A stretch of DNA of 12,097 bases from ZC4RG20 sp035760685 (GCA_035760685.1 DASTSM010000313.1:1-12097); one strand, 5' to 3'; counted from the first letter of the stretch, positions 1-6,110 are shown. Numbers and translations are program-made. The notes: generated by a model from the letters alone, not told the origin.

Positions 1-98
1 CGGGCGCGAGCACGGCGCCGACGCGGAGCGAAGCTCCGACGCTGAGCGAAGGGGCGGCGCGGAGCAAAGCGCCGACGCGGAGCGAAGGGGCGGCGCGG
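1..98 (+). repeat. 18-nt in-frame tandem repeat in the prmC linker
   Basis: Units begin at 18, 36, 54 and 72, with a half unit at 90-98. Bases 1-17 match a unit at about 11 of 17 positions, so the array probably continues past the left edge. The unit core is CCGACGCGGAGCGAAG. In the prmC frame it encodes six-residue repeats: ADAERS, SDAERR, GGAEQS, ADAERR. Small palindromes sit inside it: CGGAGC (24-29) with GCTCCG (33-38), and CGGCGC (55-60) with GCGCCG (69-74). The period is a multiple of three, so copy-number change keeps the frame. The predicted peptide is charged and low in complexity, fitting a flexible linker. Confidence 0.85.
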
Positions 99-607
99 CA
101 TTCAGCGTGCTCGACCTCGGCACCGGCAGCGGCGCCATCGCCCTCGCGCTCGCGGCCGCGCGGCCCGGCTGGCTCGTGACCGCCGCGGACAAGAGCCGGC
201 GAGCGCTCGCCGTCGCGCGCGCGAACGGCGTCCGCCTCGGGCTGACCGTCGAATGGCTCGAGTCGGACTGGTTCGGCGCGCTCGCCGGCCGGCGCTTCGA
301 CCTCATCGTCTGCAATCCGCCCTATGTCGCGACGCGCGATTACTCGGGGGCGCTGCGCTTCGAGCCGCGGCTCGCGCTCGACGGGGGACCGGACGGTCTC
401 GACGCGATCCGCCGAGTGCTCGGGGGCGCCGCCGCGCATCTCGCGCCCGGCGGCCGGCTGTTGCTCGAGCACGGCGCGGAGCAGGCGGCGGCCGTCGCCG
501 CGCTCGCGGAGGCGGCAGGGCTCGAGATCGTCGGGGCCGGCAAGGACCTCGCGGGGCGCGACCGCTATGCAGCGCTAGCCGCCGACGAGCGCCGGTCCTC
601 GCGGTGA
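2..607 (+). CDS. prmC: PrmC (HemK), release factor glutamine N5-methyltransferase, 5'-truncated by window edge
   Basis: PrmC methylates the glutamine of the GGQ motif in release factors RF1 and RF2, using S-adenosylmethionine. The reading frame is open from base 2 with no stop, so the gene starts left of the window and its N-terminal substrate-binding domain is not seen. The SAM-binding loop DLGTGSG lies at 113-133 and the catalytic NPPY tetrad, which contacts the target glutamine, at 314-325. RFEP and GPDGLDAIR follow, as in PrmC, then a C-terminal LLLEHG strand. The stretch between NPPY and RFEP is a few residues shorter than in E. coli PrmC. A GTG at 107 could be mistaken for a start, but it encodes the Val of the first beta strand. 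Bases 1-98, just before the SAM loop, are an in-frame 18-nt tandem repeat that lengthens the interdomain linker. The gene converges on hslO with 33 bases between the stops. Confidence 0.93.
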   Translation, partial: GREHGADAERSSDAERRGGAEQSADAERRGGAAFSVLDLGTGSGAIALALAAARPGWLVTAADKSRRALAVARANGVRLGLTVEWLESDWFGALAGRRFDLIVCNPPYVATRDYSGALRFEPRLALDGGPDGLDAIRRVLGGAAAHLAPGGRLLLEHGAEQAAAVAALAEAAGLEIVGAGKDLAGRDRYAALAADERRSSR

Positions 608-609
608 TG

Positions 610-640
610 CGCGGAGAAATTCGGCTCCGACCGCGATTTT
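610..640 (+). terminator. Possible weak intrinsic terminator after prmC
   Basis: CGCGG (610-614) can pair with CCGCG (631-635), followed at once by ATTTT (636-640). It begins 3 bases after the prmC stop. The stem is only 5 bp with a 16-base loop, and an alternative inner stem (CGGAG 612-616 with CTCCG 625-629) competes with it. The same bases overlap a degenerate copy of the palindromic repeat, so the hairpin may simply be that element. Confidence is low. Confidence 0.3.
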
Positions 641-641
641 C
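617..641 (-). repeat. Degenerate fifth copy of the REP-like palindrome at the prmC/hslO junction
   Basis: Aligned without gaps to the reverse complement of the first array copy (1502-1526), this 25-base stretch matches at 20 positions, including the continuous core TCGGCTC and the following GACC. It fills most of the gap between the convergent stops, and its last base (641) is part of the hslO stop codon (641-643). I infer an old, decayed insertion of the element found in the hslO-gatB gap. Chance resemblance cannot be excluded on 25 bases. Confidence 0.5.
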
Positions 642-1486
642 TAGTGGAGCAGCGGTCCTCGCGTCTCGCCGCGCAGGATCGCGAGCACGTCGGCCTCTTC
701 GTACTTGAAGACGCGATTGCAGAACTCGCACGTGAGCTCGACCCAGCCCGGATCCACGAGCAGCGAGTCGATCTCCTTCTCGCCGAGCATGCGCACGATG
801 CCGGCGAGGTGCGCCGCTGTGCAGCGGCAGTCGTGGAGCACGGGGCGCGGGTCGTAAAGCCGGATCAGGTGGCGGCTGAAGAGCTTCGGCAGCAGCGTTT
901 CCGCGGCGGCGCCCGTGAGCTCGTCGGTCGAAACCGTCTTCAGGAGCGCGGAGACGTCGGCGAAAGTGCCGTCCTCGCTGTCGTGCCCCGGCAGCGCCTG
1001 AAGCAGCAGACCCGCGACGCGCCGCTCGGTGCCCTTGAGGACGAGCCGCGTCGGAAGCTGCTCGGACCGCTCGAAGTACGACTCGAGGCACGCGTCGAGC
1101 CGCGGGCTCACGATCGGCACGATGCCCTGAAAGAAGCCGTGCGGCCCGCCGGCGCCGACGTTGACGGCGAGCCGGCCGTCGCCGAGCAGCGGCTCGCCGC
1201 GCGCGGGCGTCGAGCATTGCGCCATGCCCCGGACGCGCAGCTCCTCGGAGCACTGGATCAGGAGCAGCTTCAAGGGCCCGCCGCCCTGGAGCTGCATCGA
1301 GACTCTCGGCTGCGACTTCAAGCTGTTGGCGAGCAGCACCGTCGCCGCGAGGCTCTCGCCGAGCAGGCGCCTCAGGTCCGGCGCGTAGTCGTGCTTCGCG
1401 ATGACCTGCTGCCACGTCTCCTGGAGCCGGACCAGCGAGCCCCGAATCCCGCAATCCTCGAGTATGAATCCTTGGACTTCGTTCAC
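641..1486 (-). CDS. hslO: Hsp33 redox-regulated chaperone
   Basis: Cytoplasmic holdase activated by oxidative unfolding: a C-terminal zinc site releases its metal when four cysteines are oxidised, exposing a binding surface for unfolding proteins. The 281-residue product has the N-terminal chaperone domain with the family motif YFERSEQLPT (137-146). The C-terminal redox switch has Cys220-x-Cys222 and Cys253-x-x-Cys256; the 31-residue distance from Cys222 to Cys253 equals that between Cys234 and Cys265 of E. coli Hsp33. The start is a GTG at 1486 with GAGG seven bases upstream, and the protein begins as Hsp33 usually does. The gene is last in the gatCAB-hslO run. The 174-base gap to gatB contains strong hairpins, so co-transcription with gatB is uncertain; I see no convincing promoter of its own. 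Confidence 0.96.
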   Translation of the reverse strand: MNEVQGFILEDCGIRGSLVRLQETWQQVIAKHDYAPDLRRLLGESLAATVLLANSLKSQPRVSMQLQGGGPLKLLLIQCSEELRVRGMAQCSTPARGEPLLGDGRLAVNVGAGGPHGFFQGIVPIVSPRLDACLESYFERSEQLPTRLVLKGTERRVAGLLLQALPGHDSEDGTFADVSALLKTVSTDELTGAAAETLLPKLFSRHLIRLYDPRPVLHDCRCTAAHLAGIVRMLGEKEIDSLLVDPGWVELTCEFCNRVFKYEEADVLAILRGETRGPLLH

Positions 1487-1525
1487 TCCGTTGCCTCAGC
1501 GAAAAATGGGGTCAGAGCCGATTTT

Positions 1526-1553
1526 CCGGTAGCACGTCAAGGTGCGCTGCCGG
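1526..1553. other. Hairpin between palindrome copies 1 and 2
   Basis: CCGGTAGC (1526-1533) pairs with GCTGCCGG (1546-1553): eight pairs, one of them G-U, with a 12-base loop. It occupies the only long spacer in the array and may be part of the repeat module or an independent structure. Confidence 0.5.
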
Positions 1554-1560
1554 GCTCGGA

Positions 1561-1625
1561 GAAAAATGGGGTCAGACCCCATTTTTTCGTCCCGCCCGGA
1601 AAAATCGGGTCTGACCCCATTTTTC
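1561..1625. terminator. Long stem-loop formed by inverted palindrome copies 2 and 3; probable bidirectional terminator
   Basis: Bases 1561-1588 pair with 1598-1625 around a 9-base loop (1589-1597). Of 28 positions, 26 are Watson-Crick, one is G-U (1587/1599) and one is a C-C mismatch (1580/1606); the outer 19 pairs are perfect. Each palindrome can also fold alone into a 10-bp stem with T runs beside it. For the gatB transcript this structure lies 36 bases past the stop codon, so I infer transcription termination or 3'-end protection. It cannot be shown from sequence whether it blocks hslO expression. Confidence 0.5.
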
Positions 1626-1660
1626 GGTCGGCGCGGGACAAATGGGGTCTGACCCCATTT

Positions 1661-3094
1661 TCAGCCGAGCTTCGTGCGCAGTATCGCGTTGACCTGCTGC
1701 GGGTTCGCCTTGCCGCGCGACGCCTTCATGACCTGGCCGACGAGGAAGCCTAAGACCTGCGTTTTACCGGCGCGGTACTGCTCGACCTGCGCGGGATGCG
1801 CCGCGATGGCCTCGTCGACGAGCCCCTCGATGCTGGCCGCGTCGGTGATCTGCTTGAGCCCGCGGCTTTCGATGATGGACTCGACTTCGCCGCCTTCGTT
1901 CCACAGCGTCTCGAAGATTTCCTTCGCGATCTTGCCGGAGATCGTGCCGTCCTCGATCTTGTCGAGCAGCGCCGCGAGCGTCTCGGGCGCGATGCGGGTT
2001 TGCTCGATCGAAGCGCCGCTTCGATTCAGCGCGGCCGTGAGCTCGCCGAGCACCCAGTTCGCGGCGGCCTTGGGGCCGGCCCGAGTCGCGCCGACGACGG
2101 CCTCGAAGTAGTCGGCGAGCGGCCGGTGCGCCGTCAGCACGGTCGCGTCGTACGCGGGCAGCGAGTAGTCGCGCTCGAAGCGCGCGCGCTTCGCGTCCGG
2201 CAGCTCGGGCAAAGACCGCCGGACGCGCTCGATGAGCGCCTCGTCGACGACGACGGGCAGGAGGTCCGGGTCCGGGAAGTAGCGGTAGTCGTTCGCTTCC
2301 TCCTTCGTGCGCATGGAGCGCGTCTCGTGCCGATCGGGATCGTAGAGCCGCGTCTCCTGCACGACCCGCCCGCCGCTCTCGAGCACGTCGATCTGCCGCT
2401 CGGCCTCGAGCTCGATGGCCTTCTCGACGAAGCGGAACGAGTTGAGGTTCTTGAGCTCGGTGCGCGTGCCGAGCTTCGTCTCCCCGCGGGGGCGCACGGA
2501 GACGTTCGCGTCGCAGCGGAACGACCCCTCCTGCATGTTGCCGTCGGAGATGCCGAGGTAGCGCACGAGCGTGTGGATCTTGCGCATGTAAGCGCCGGCC
2601 TCGGCGGCCGACCGCAGGTCCGGCTCCGACACGATCTCGATGAGCGGCGTGCCCGCGCGGTTCAGGTCGATGCCCGAGAGCCCGTGAAAGTCCTCGTGCA
2701 GCGACTTGCCGGCGTCCTCCTCGAGGTGCGCGCGTGTGATGCCGATCCGCCTGACCGACCCGTCGTCGAGCACGATCTCGATGCTGCCGCCGTGCACGAT
2801 CGGCAGCTCGTACTGGCTGATCTGATAGCCCTTCGGCAGGTCCGGATAGAAGTAGTTCTTGCGGGCGAAGATCGAGCGGCGCGAGATCTCGCAGCCCGTC
2901 GCGAGCCCGAACTTGACGGCCATGACGACGGCTTCGCCGTTCAGCACGGGCAGCACGCCCGGGTAGCCGAGATCGACGAGGCTCGCCTGCGTGTTCGGCG
3001 GCGCGCCGTAGGCTGTCGAGGCGCCCGAGAAGATTTTGCTGACCGTCGCGAGCTGCGTGTGGATCTCGAGACCGATCACGATCTCCCAGTCCAT
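1661..3094 (-). CDS. gatB: GatB, Asp/Glu-tRNA amidotransferase subunit B
   Basis: Kinase and tRNA-binding subunit of GatCAB, which converts misacylated Asp-tRNA(Asn) and/or Glu-tRNA(Gln) into the amide form. GatB activates the misacylated residue with ATP and accepts ammonia from GatA. The 477-residue product has the expected length. It opens with GLEIHTQL (Glu10, His12), carries HLEEDAGK (123-130), the family signature IDLNRAGTPLIEIVSEPD (142-159), DANVS (195-199) and NDYRYFPDPDL (268-278), and ends in the helical YqeY-like tRNA-binding tail. The frame stays open upstream to 3241, but the Arg-rich extension is only gatA read in another frame. The ATG at 3094 begins with the family N-terminus and has GAGGG five bases upstream. 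The gap to gatA is 8 bases, and the ribosome site overlaps the gatA stop. The stop codon TGA runs directly into a palindromic repeat. Confidence 0.97.
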   Translation of the reverse strand: MDWEIVIGLEIHTQLATVSKIFSGASTAYGAPPNTQASLVDLGYPGVLPVLNGEAVVMAVKFGLATGCEISRRSIFARKNYFYPDLPKGYQISQYELPIVHGGSIEIVLDDGSVRRIGITRAHLEEDAGKSLHEDFHGLSGIDLNRAGTPLIEIVSEPDLRSAAEAGAYMRKIHTLVRYLGISDGNMQEGSFRCDANVSVRPRGETKLGTRTELKNLNSFRFVEKAIELEAERQIDVLESGGRVVQETRLYDPDRHETRSMRTKEEANDYRYFPDPDLLPVVVDEALIERVRRSLPELPDAKRARFERDYSLPAYDATVLTAHRPLADYFEAVVGATRAGPKAAANWVLGELTAALNRSGASIEQTRIAPETLAALLDKIEDGTISGKIAKEIFETLWNEGGEVESIIESRGLKQITDAASIEGLVDEAIAAHPAQVEQYRAGKTQVLGFLVGQVMKASRGKANPQQVNAILRTKLG

Positions 3095-3102
3095 AACGTC
3101 CC

Positions 3103-4563
3103 TCACTCGTAGCCGGCCGGCACGCGCAGGTGCCAGTCCGTCGCGCGTTGGAAGTGATGCGCGGCCTTGAGCAGCCGGCTCTCGGCGAGGTGCGGAGCGA
3201 CGAGCTGGAGGCCGACGGGCAGGCCGCGCACGAAGCCGCACGGGATCGAGAGCGCCGGGAGCCCCGCGAGGTTCGCGCCGATCGTGTAGATGTCGTTGAG
3301 GTACATCTCGATCGGATCGCTCGTCTTCTGGCCGAGGCCGAACGCCGGCGTCGGCGTCGTGGGCCCCGCGACGAGATCGACGTCAGCGAAGGCTCGGGCG
3401 AAATCCGCGCTGATGAGCTGCCTGACCTTCTGCGCCTGAAGATAGTAGGCGTCGTAGTAGCCCGCCGAGAGCACGTAGGTGCCCGTCAAGATGCGCCGTT
3501 TGACCTCGGCGCCGAAGCCCTCGCCGCGATTCCGCATGTAGAACGTGCGCAGATCGAGCTTCTCGGCGCCCGCCGCGCGGTGGCCGTAGCGCACGCCGTC
3601 GAAGCGCGCGAGGTTCGACGACGCCTCGGCCGGCGCGACGACGTAGTAGGCCGGCACGGAAAGGTGCACGTTGTCGAGGTGCAGCGTCTTGAGCGTCGCG
3701 CCGAGCTTCTCGAATTCGGCGAGCGCGGCGCGCACGGCGGCCGCGTTGTCGGCGTCGAGCCCCGGGTCGAAGAAGTTGTCGGGCACGCCGATACGGATCT
3801 TCTCCCAGGGCGTCGCGATCTCGGCCGAATACTTCGGCACCGGCTCGTCGAGCGACGTCGAATCGCGCTCGTCGAAGCCGGCCATGGCCTCGAGCAAAAG
3901 CGCCGCGTCCTTCGCGGAGACGCACAGCACGCCGGCCTGATCGAGGCTCGACGCGAACGCGATCATGCCGTACCGCGAGACGCGGCCGTAGGTCGGCTTC
4001 AGGCCCGTGAGCCCCGTCAGCGCCGCGGGCTGCCGGATCGAGCCGCCCGTGTCCGTGCCCGTCGCTGCGGCCGCGAGGCGCGCCGCCACGGCGGCCGCCG
4101 ACCCGCCCGAGGAGCCCCCCGGTACGCAGTCGTGGTTCCACGGATTGCGCACGGGGCCGTAGAAGCTCGTCTCGTTCGACGAGCCCATCGCGAACTCGTC
4201 CATGTTCGTCTTGCCGAGCATGACGGCGCCGGCGCGAGCGAGCCGCTCGACCACCGTCGCGTCGTAGGGTGAGACGAAGTTGTCGAGCATCTTCGATCCG
4301 CACGTCGTCTTGACGCCGCTCGTGCAGAAGATGTCCTTGTGCACGAGAGGAACGCCCGCCAAGGGCCCCGCCGTGCCGGCGGCGAGCTTGCGGTCGGCCT
4401 CGGCCGCTTGCGCGAGCGCCTGCTCCGGCGTCACCGTGATGAACGCGTTGAGCTTCTCGTCGTGCGCCTCGATGCGCGCGAGATAGTGCCGCGTCAGCTC
4501 GACCGAGGAGGTCTTTCGCGCCCGTAGCTCCTGGACCAGCTGTGCGAGTGTGCGATCGTGCAT
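3103..4563 (-). CDS. gatA: GatA, Asp/Glu-tRNA amidotransferase subunit A (amidase)
   Basis: Glutaminase subunit of GatCAB: it hydrolyses glutamine and channels the ammonia to GatB. The 486-residue product is full length and belongs to the amidase-signature family. The Ser-cisSer-Lys triad is visible as Lys76 (in VHKD), Ser151 (in VPGGSSGGS) and Ser175 (in DTGGSIRQ); the 75- and 99-residue spacings from the lysine match S. aureus GatA (Lys79, Ser154, Ser178). KPTYGRVSRYG and FASSLDQ follow, as in GatA proper rather than generic amidases. The ATG at 4563 gives the normal GatA N-terminus (TLAQL, then SSVELT), although no clear Shine-Dalgarno sequence precedes it. It is the middle gene of gatC-gatA-gatB, 59 bases after gatC and 8 bases before gatB. 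The sequence does not show which tRNA is the main substrate. Confidence 0.97.
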   Translation of the reverse strand: MHDRTLAQLVQELRARKTSSVELTRHYLARIEAHDEKLNAFITVTPEQALAQAAEADRKLAAGTAGPLAGVPLVHKDIFCTSGVKTTCGSKMLDNFVSPYDATVVERLARAGAVMLGKTNMDEFAMGSSNETSFYGPVRNPWNHDCVPGGSSGGSAAAVAARLAAAATGTDTGGSIRQPAALTGLTGLKPTYGRVSRYGMIAFASSLDQAGVLCVSAKDAALLLEAMAGFDERDSTSLDEPVPKYSAEIATPWEKIRIGVPDNFFDPGLDADNAAAVRAALAEFEKLGATLKTLHLDNVHLSVPAYYVVAPAEASSNLARFDGVRYGHRAAGAEKLDLRTFYMRNRGEGFGAEVKRRILTGTYVLSAGYYDAYYLQAQKVRQLISADFARAFADVDLVAGPTTPTPAFGLGQKTSDPIEMYLNDIYTIGANLAGLPALSIPCGFVRGLPVGLQLVAPHLAESRLLKAAHHFQRATDWHLRVPAGYE

Positions 4564-4602
4564 GTTTTCGAGTGCGAGATTGGCTACAATTCGCGCATCG
4601 GG

Positions 4603-4614
4603 GGCTGCGCAGCC
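4603..4614. other. 12-bp perfect palindrome in the gatC-gatA gap
   Basis: GGCTGCGCAGCC lies in the 59-base gatC-gatA spacer, 8 bases after the gatC stop. It could fold as a very short hairpin or be a protein site. There is no T run, so it is not a terminator. Function unknown, and GC richness makes chance occurrence plausible. Confidence 0.3.
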
Positions 4615-4622
4615 GAGTTCAC

Positions 4623-4910
4623 CTAATCGATGACTTTCGGAACGAGATATAGATCACGTTCCACGGCCGGGGCGTTACGCTGGTAAAGCTCGCGCCGGTC
4701 GATCTCGGTGACCTCGTCGGGGCGGAAGCGCTGGGCTCGGTCGAGCGGGTGCGCCATGGGCGCGACGCCGGCGGTGTCCGCGGCCTTCAAGGAGTCGACC
4801 ATCGCGACGATGTCGGAGAGCTTCGAACAGACGTCTTCGACCTCGGCCGCGGTGATTTCGAGCCGCGCGAGATCGCACAGCTTCTCGATGTCTTCAGGTA
4901 AGAACGGCAC
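4623..4910 (-). CDS. gatC: GatC, Asp/Glu-tRNA amidotransferase subunit C
   Basis: Small subunit that wraps around the GatA-GatB interface and stabilises the complex. The C-terminal half carries the family wording: SLKAADTAGVAPMAHP, the RPDEVTE stretch, RELYQRNAPAVE and the ending LYLVPKVID. I chose the GTG at 4910, giving 95 residues, the usual GatC length; the Asp of PEDIEKL then falls at residue 7, where other GatC proteins have it. A TTG at 4937 would add nine residues (104 in total) and cannot be excluded, because neither start has a good Shine-Dalgarno sequence. Under the proposed promoter, transcription starts near 4948, leaving about 38 bases of leader before the GTG. First gene of the leftward gatCAB run and divergent from mreB. 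Confidence 0.93.
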   Translation of the reverse strand: MPFLPEDIEKLCDLARLEITAAEVEDVCSKLSDIVAMVDSLKAADTAGVAPMAHPLDRAQRFRPDEVTEIDRRELYQRNAPAVERDLYLVPKVID

Positions 4911-4954
4911 GGCGGCGAGTAGTGATGCAAGTCTCAACGCTGAGGTCTCATTTA

Positions 4955-4982
4955 ACTATACACTTCGCTTGCCGATTGTCCT
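4955..4982 (-). promoter_or_regulatory. Predicted sigma70-type promoter for gatCAB
   Basis: On the minus strand, AGGACA (4982-4977) and TATAGT (4960-4955) are separated by 16 bases. The -10 matches TATAAT at 5 of 6 positions and the -35 matches TTGACA at 4 of 6. The predicted transcription start, near 4948, is a few bases before the TTG at 4937 and about 38 before the chosen GTG start. It overlaps the proposed mreB promoter on the other strand. Recognised by eye only. Confidence 0.45.
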
Positions 4983-4997
4983 ACCCGTTGCTAAAGT
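4969..4997 (+). promoter_or_regulatory. Possible sigma70-type promoter for the mreB operon
   Basis: TTGCCG (4969-4974) and TAAAGT (4992-4997) are separated by 17 bases; each matches consensus at 4 of 6 positions. The start site would be near 5004, giving a leader of about 27 bases before the mreB ATG at 5031. Its -35 side lies within the spacer and -35 box of the proposed gatC promoter, so the two would compete for polymerase. Weak match; the local drop in GC content supports a promoter somewhere in 4938-5030. Confidence 0.35.
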
Positions 4998-5030
4998 CGC
5001 CGCACATCTAATTCAGCCATTTCCCTCCCG

Positions 5031-6074
5031 ATGTTAAAGAGTTTTCTCGGACATTTTTCCAACGATCTTTCGATCGATCTCGGTACCGCGAACACTCTGA
5101 TTTACGTTCGGGGTCGCGGGATCGTGCTGAACGAGCCTTCGGTCGTCGCGATACGCGAAGAGCCGGGCCGCGGCGGCAAGGTGCTCGAGGCCGTCGGCGC
5201 CGAGGCGAAGAGCATGCTCGGCCGCACGCCCGGTCACATCACGGCGATTCGCCCGTTGAAGGACGGCGTCATCGCCGACTTCAACGTGACCGAGAAGATG
5301 CTTCAGTACTTCATCAAGAAGGCGCACGGCTCGCGCTACTTTCGTCCGAGCCCGCGCGTGCTCGTTTGCGTGCCGTACGGCTCGACGCAGGTCGAGCGGC
5401 GCGCGATCCGCGAGTCGGCCGAAGGGGCCGGCGCGCGCAAGGTTTACCTCGTCGAGGAGCCGATGGCGGCCGCGATCGGCGCGGGCATGCCCGTGCACGA
5501 GGCGCGCGGCTCGATGGTGCTCGACATCGGCGGCGGCACCTCCGAGGTCGCCGTGATCTCGTTGAACGGCATCGTCTACGCGGCCTCGGTCCGCATCGGC
5601 GGCGACCGCTTCGACGAGGCCATCACGAACTACGTGCGGCGCAACTACGGCATTCTGATCGGCGAGGCCACGGCGGAAAGGATCAAGCACGAGATCGGCT
5701 CCGCGTATCCCGGCCAAGAGGTCAAGGAGATCTCGGTCAAAGGCCGCAATCTCTCCGAAGGCGTGCCCCGAGCCTTCACGCTGAACAGCAACGAGATCCT
5801 CGAGGCGCTGCAGGAGCCGCTTCAGGGCATCGTCGGCGCGGTCAAGGTCGCGCTCGAGCAGACTCCGCCCGAGCTCGGGGCCGACGTCGCCGAGCGCGGC
5901 ATCGTCCTGACGGGGGGCGGCGCGCTGCTCACCGACATCGACAAGCTGTTGACCGAGGAGACGGGCCTGCCCGTCGTCGTCGCGGACGACCCGCTCACCT
6001 GTGTCGCTCGCGGCGGCGGGCGCGTTCTCGAGCTATTGGACGAGTACGGACCGGCAGCCTTTTCCATAGAGTGA
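5031..6074 (+). CDS. mreB: MreB, actin-like cell-shape protein
   Basis: ATP-dependent actin homologue that forms membrane-bound antiparallel filaments guiding lateral-wall synthesis by RodA-PBP2. The 347-residue product is full length and very close to gammaproteobacterial MreB. Visible parts are an N-terminal amphipathic membrane anchor (MLKSFLGHFS), phosphate-1 loop DLGTANT (16-22), VEEPMAAAIGAG with Glu142/Glu143 near the ATP gamma phosphate, phosphate-2 loop DIGGGT (165-170), the GGDRFDEAI segment (190-198) and adenosine motif TGGGA (294-298). The ATG at 5031 gives the standard N-terminus, but the bases before it (TTTCCCTCCCG) contain no Shine-Dalgarno sequence and are pyrimidine-rich. 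That is unusual for an abundant protein. First gene of a seven-gene wall-elongation operon and divergent from gatC; 36 bases separate it from mreC. Confidence 0.98.
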   Translation: MLKSFLGHFSNDLSIDLGTANTLIYVRGRGIVLNEPSVVAIREEPGRGGKVLEAVGAEAKSMLGRTPGHITAIRPLKDGVIADFNVTEKMLQYFIKKAHGSRYFRPSPRVLVCVPYGSTQVERRAIRESAEGAGARKVYLVEEPMAAAIGAGMPVHEARGSMVLDIGGGTSEVAVISLNGIVYAASVRIGGDRFDEAITNYVRRNYGILIGEATAERIKHEIGSAYPGQEVKEISVKGRNLSEGVPRAFTLNSNEILEALQEPLQGIVGAVKVALEQTPPELGADVAERGIVLTGGGALLTDIDKLLTEETGLPVVVADDPLTCVARGGGRVLELLDEYGPAAFSIE

Positions 6075-6088
6075 GGTAGCGGGGGGCA

Positions 6089-6103
6089 GCCGCACGCAGC
6101 GGC
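6089..6103 (+). other. Small hairpin just upstream of mreC
   Basis: GCCGC (6089-6093) pairs with GCGGC (6099-6103) around a 5-base loop, ending 7 bases before the mreC ATG. It occupies the position of a ribosome site and could reduce mreC translation relative to mreB, which cells need in larger amount. No T run follows, so it is not a standard terminator. Inference only. Confidence 0.3.
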
Positions 6104-6110
6104 GGACGGG

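Larger units (their letters stand above)
1502..1660. repeat. Array of four REP-like palindromes filling the hslO-gatB gap
   Basis: Four copies lie at 1502-1526, 1562-1587, 1600-1624 and 1640-1660. Each is a palindrome of about 21-26 bases with arms of the type AAAATGGGGTC and GACCCCATTTT around one central base. Copies 1 and 2 are in one orientation (central A on the + strand); copies 3 and 4 are inverted (central T). Written in one orientation, the arm AAATGGGGTCAGA is the same in all four; the other arm varies, reading GCCGATTTT, CCCCATTTT, CCCGATTTT or CCCCATTT. This asymmetry gives the element a direction. Inverted pairing of short palindromes in an intergenic gap resembles REP/BIME elements mobilised by RAYT transposases. 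No such transposase is in the window. Unequal spacing and palindromic units argue against CRISPR. Confidence 0.85.

Noticed and set aside
107..607. A separate short methyltransferase gene starting at GTG 107
   Set aside because: The start would fall within the first strand of the SAM fold, and the frame is open upstream to the window edge, so this is the 3' part of prmC.
1512..1540. Promoter for hslO based on TTGACG (1540-1535, minus strand)
   Set aside because: The -35 is good, but the sequence at the right distance (CTCTGA and neighbours, inside palindrome copy 1) is a poor -10.
1502..1660. CRISPR array
   Set aside because: The repeats are palindromic, in both orientations, with spacers from 12 to 35 bases, and no cas genes are present.
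3095..3241. 49-residue N-terminal extension of GatB
   Set aside because: The extension is Arg-rich, overlaps the conserved C-terminus of gatA in another frame, and the ATG at 3094 has a good ribosome site and the family N-terminus.
4562..4590. A + strand promoter with TACAAT at 4585-4590 in the gatC-gatA gap
   Set aside because: There is no -35 at the proper distance, and it would only transcribe antisense to gatC.
4934..4951. Five-codon upstream frame (ATG at 4951, minus strand) whose TGA overlaps a TTG start for gatC, as a leader peptide
   Set aside because: The predicted transcription start (about 4948) lies inside the frame, and it has no attenuator-like codon run or hairpin.
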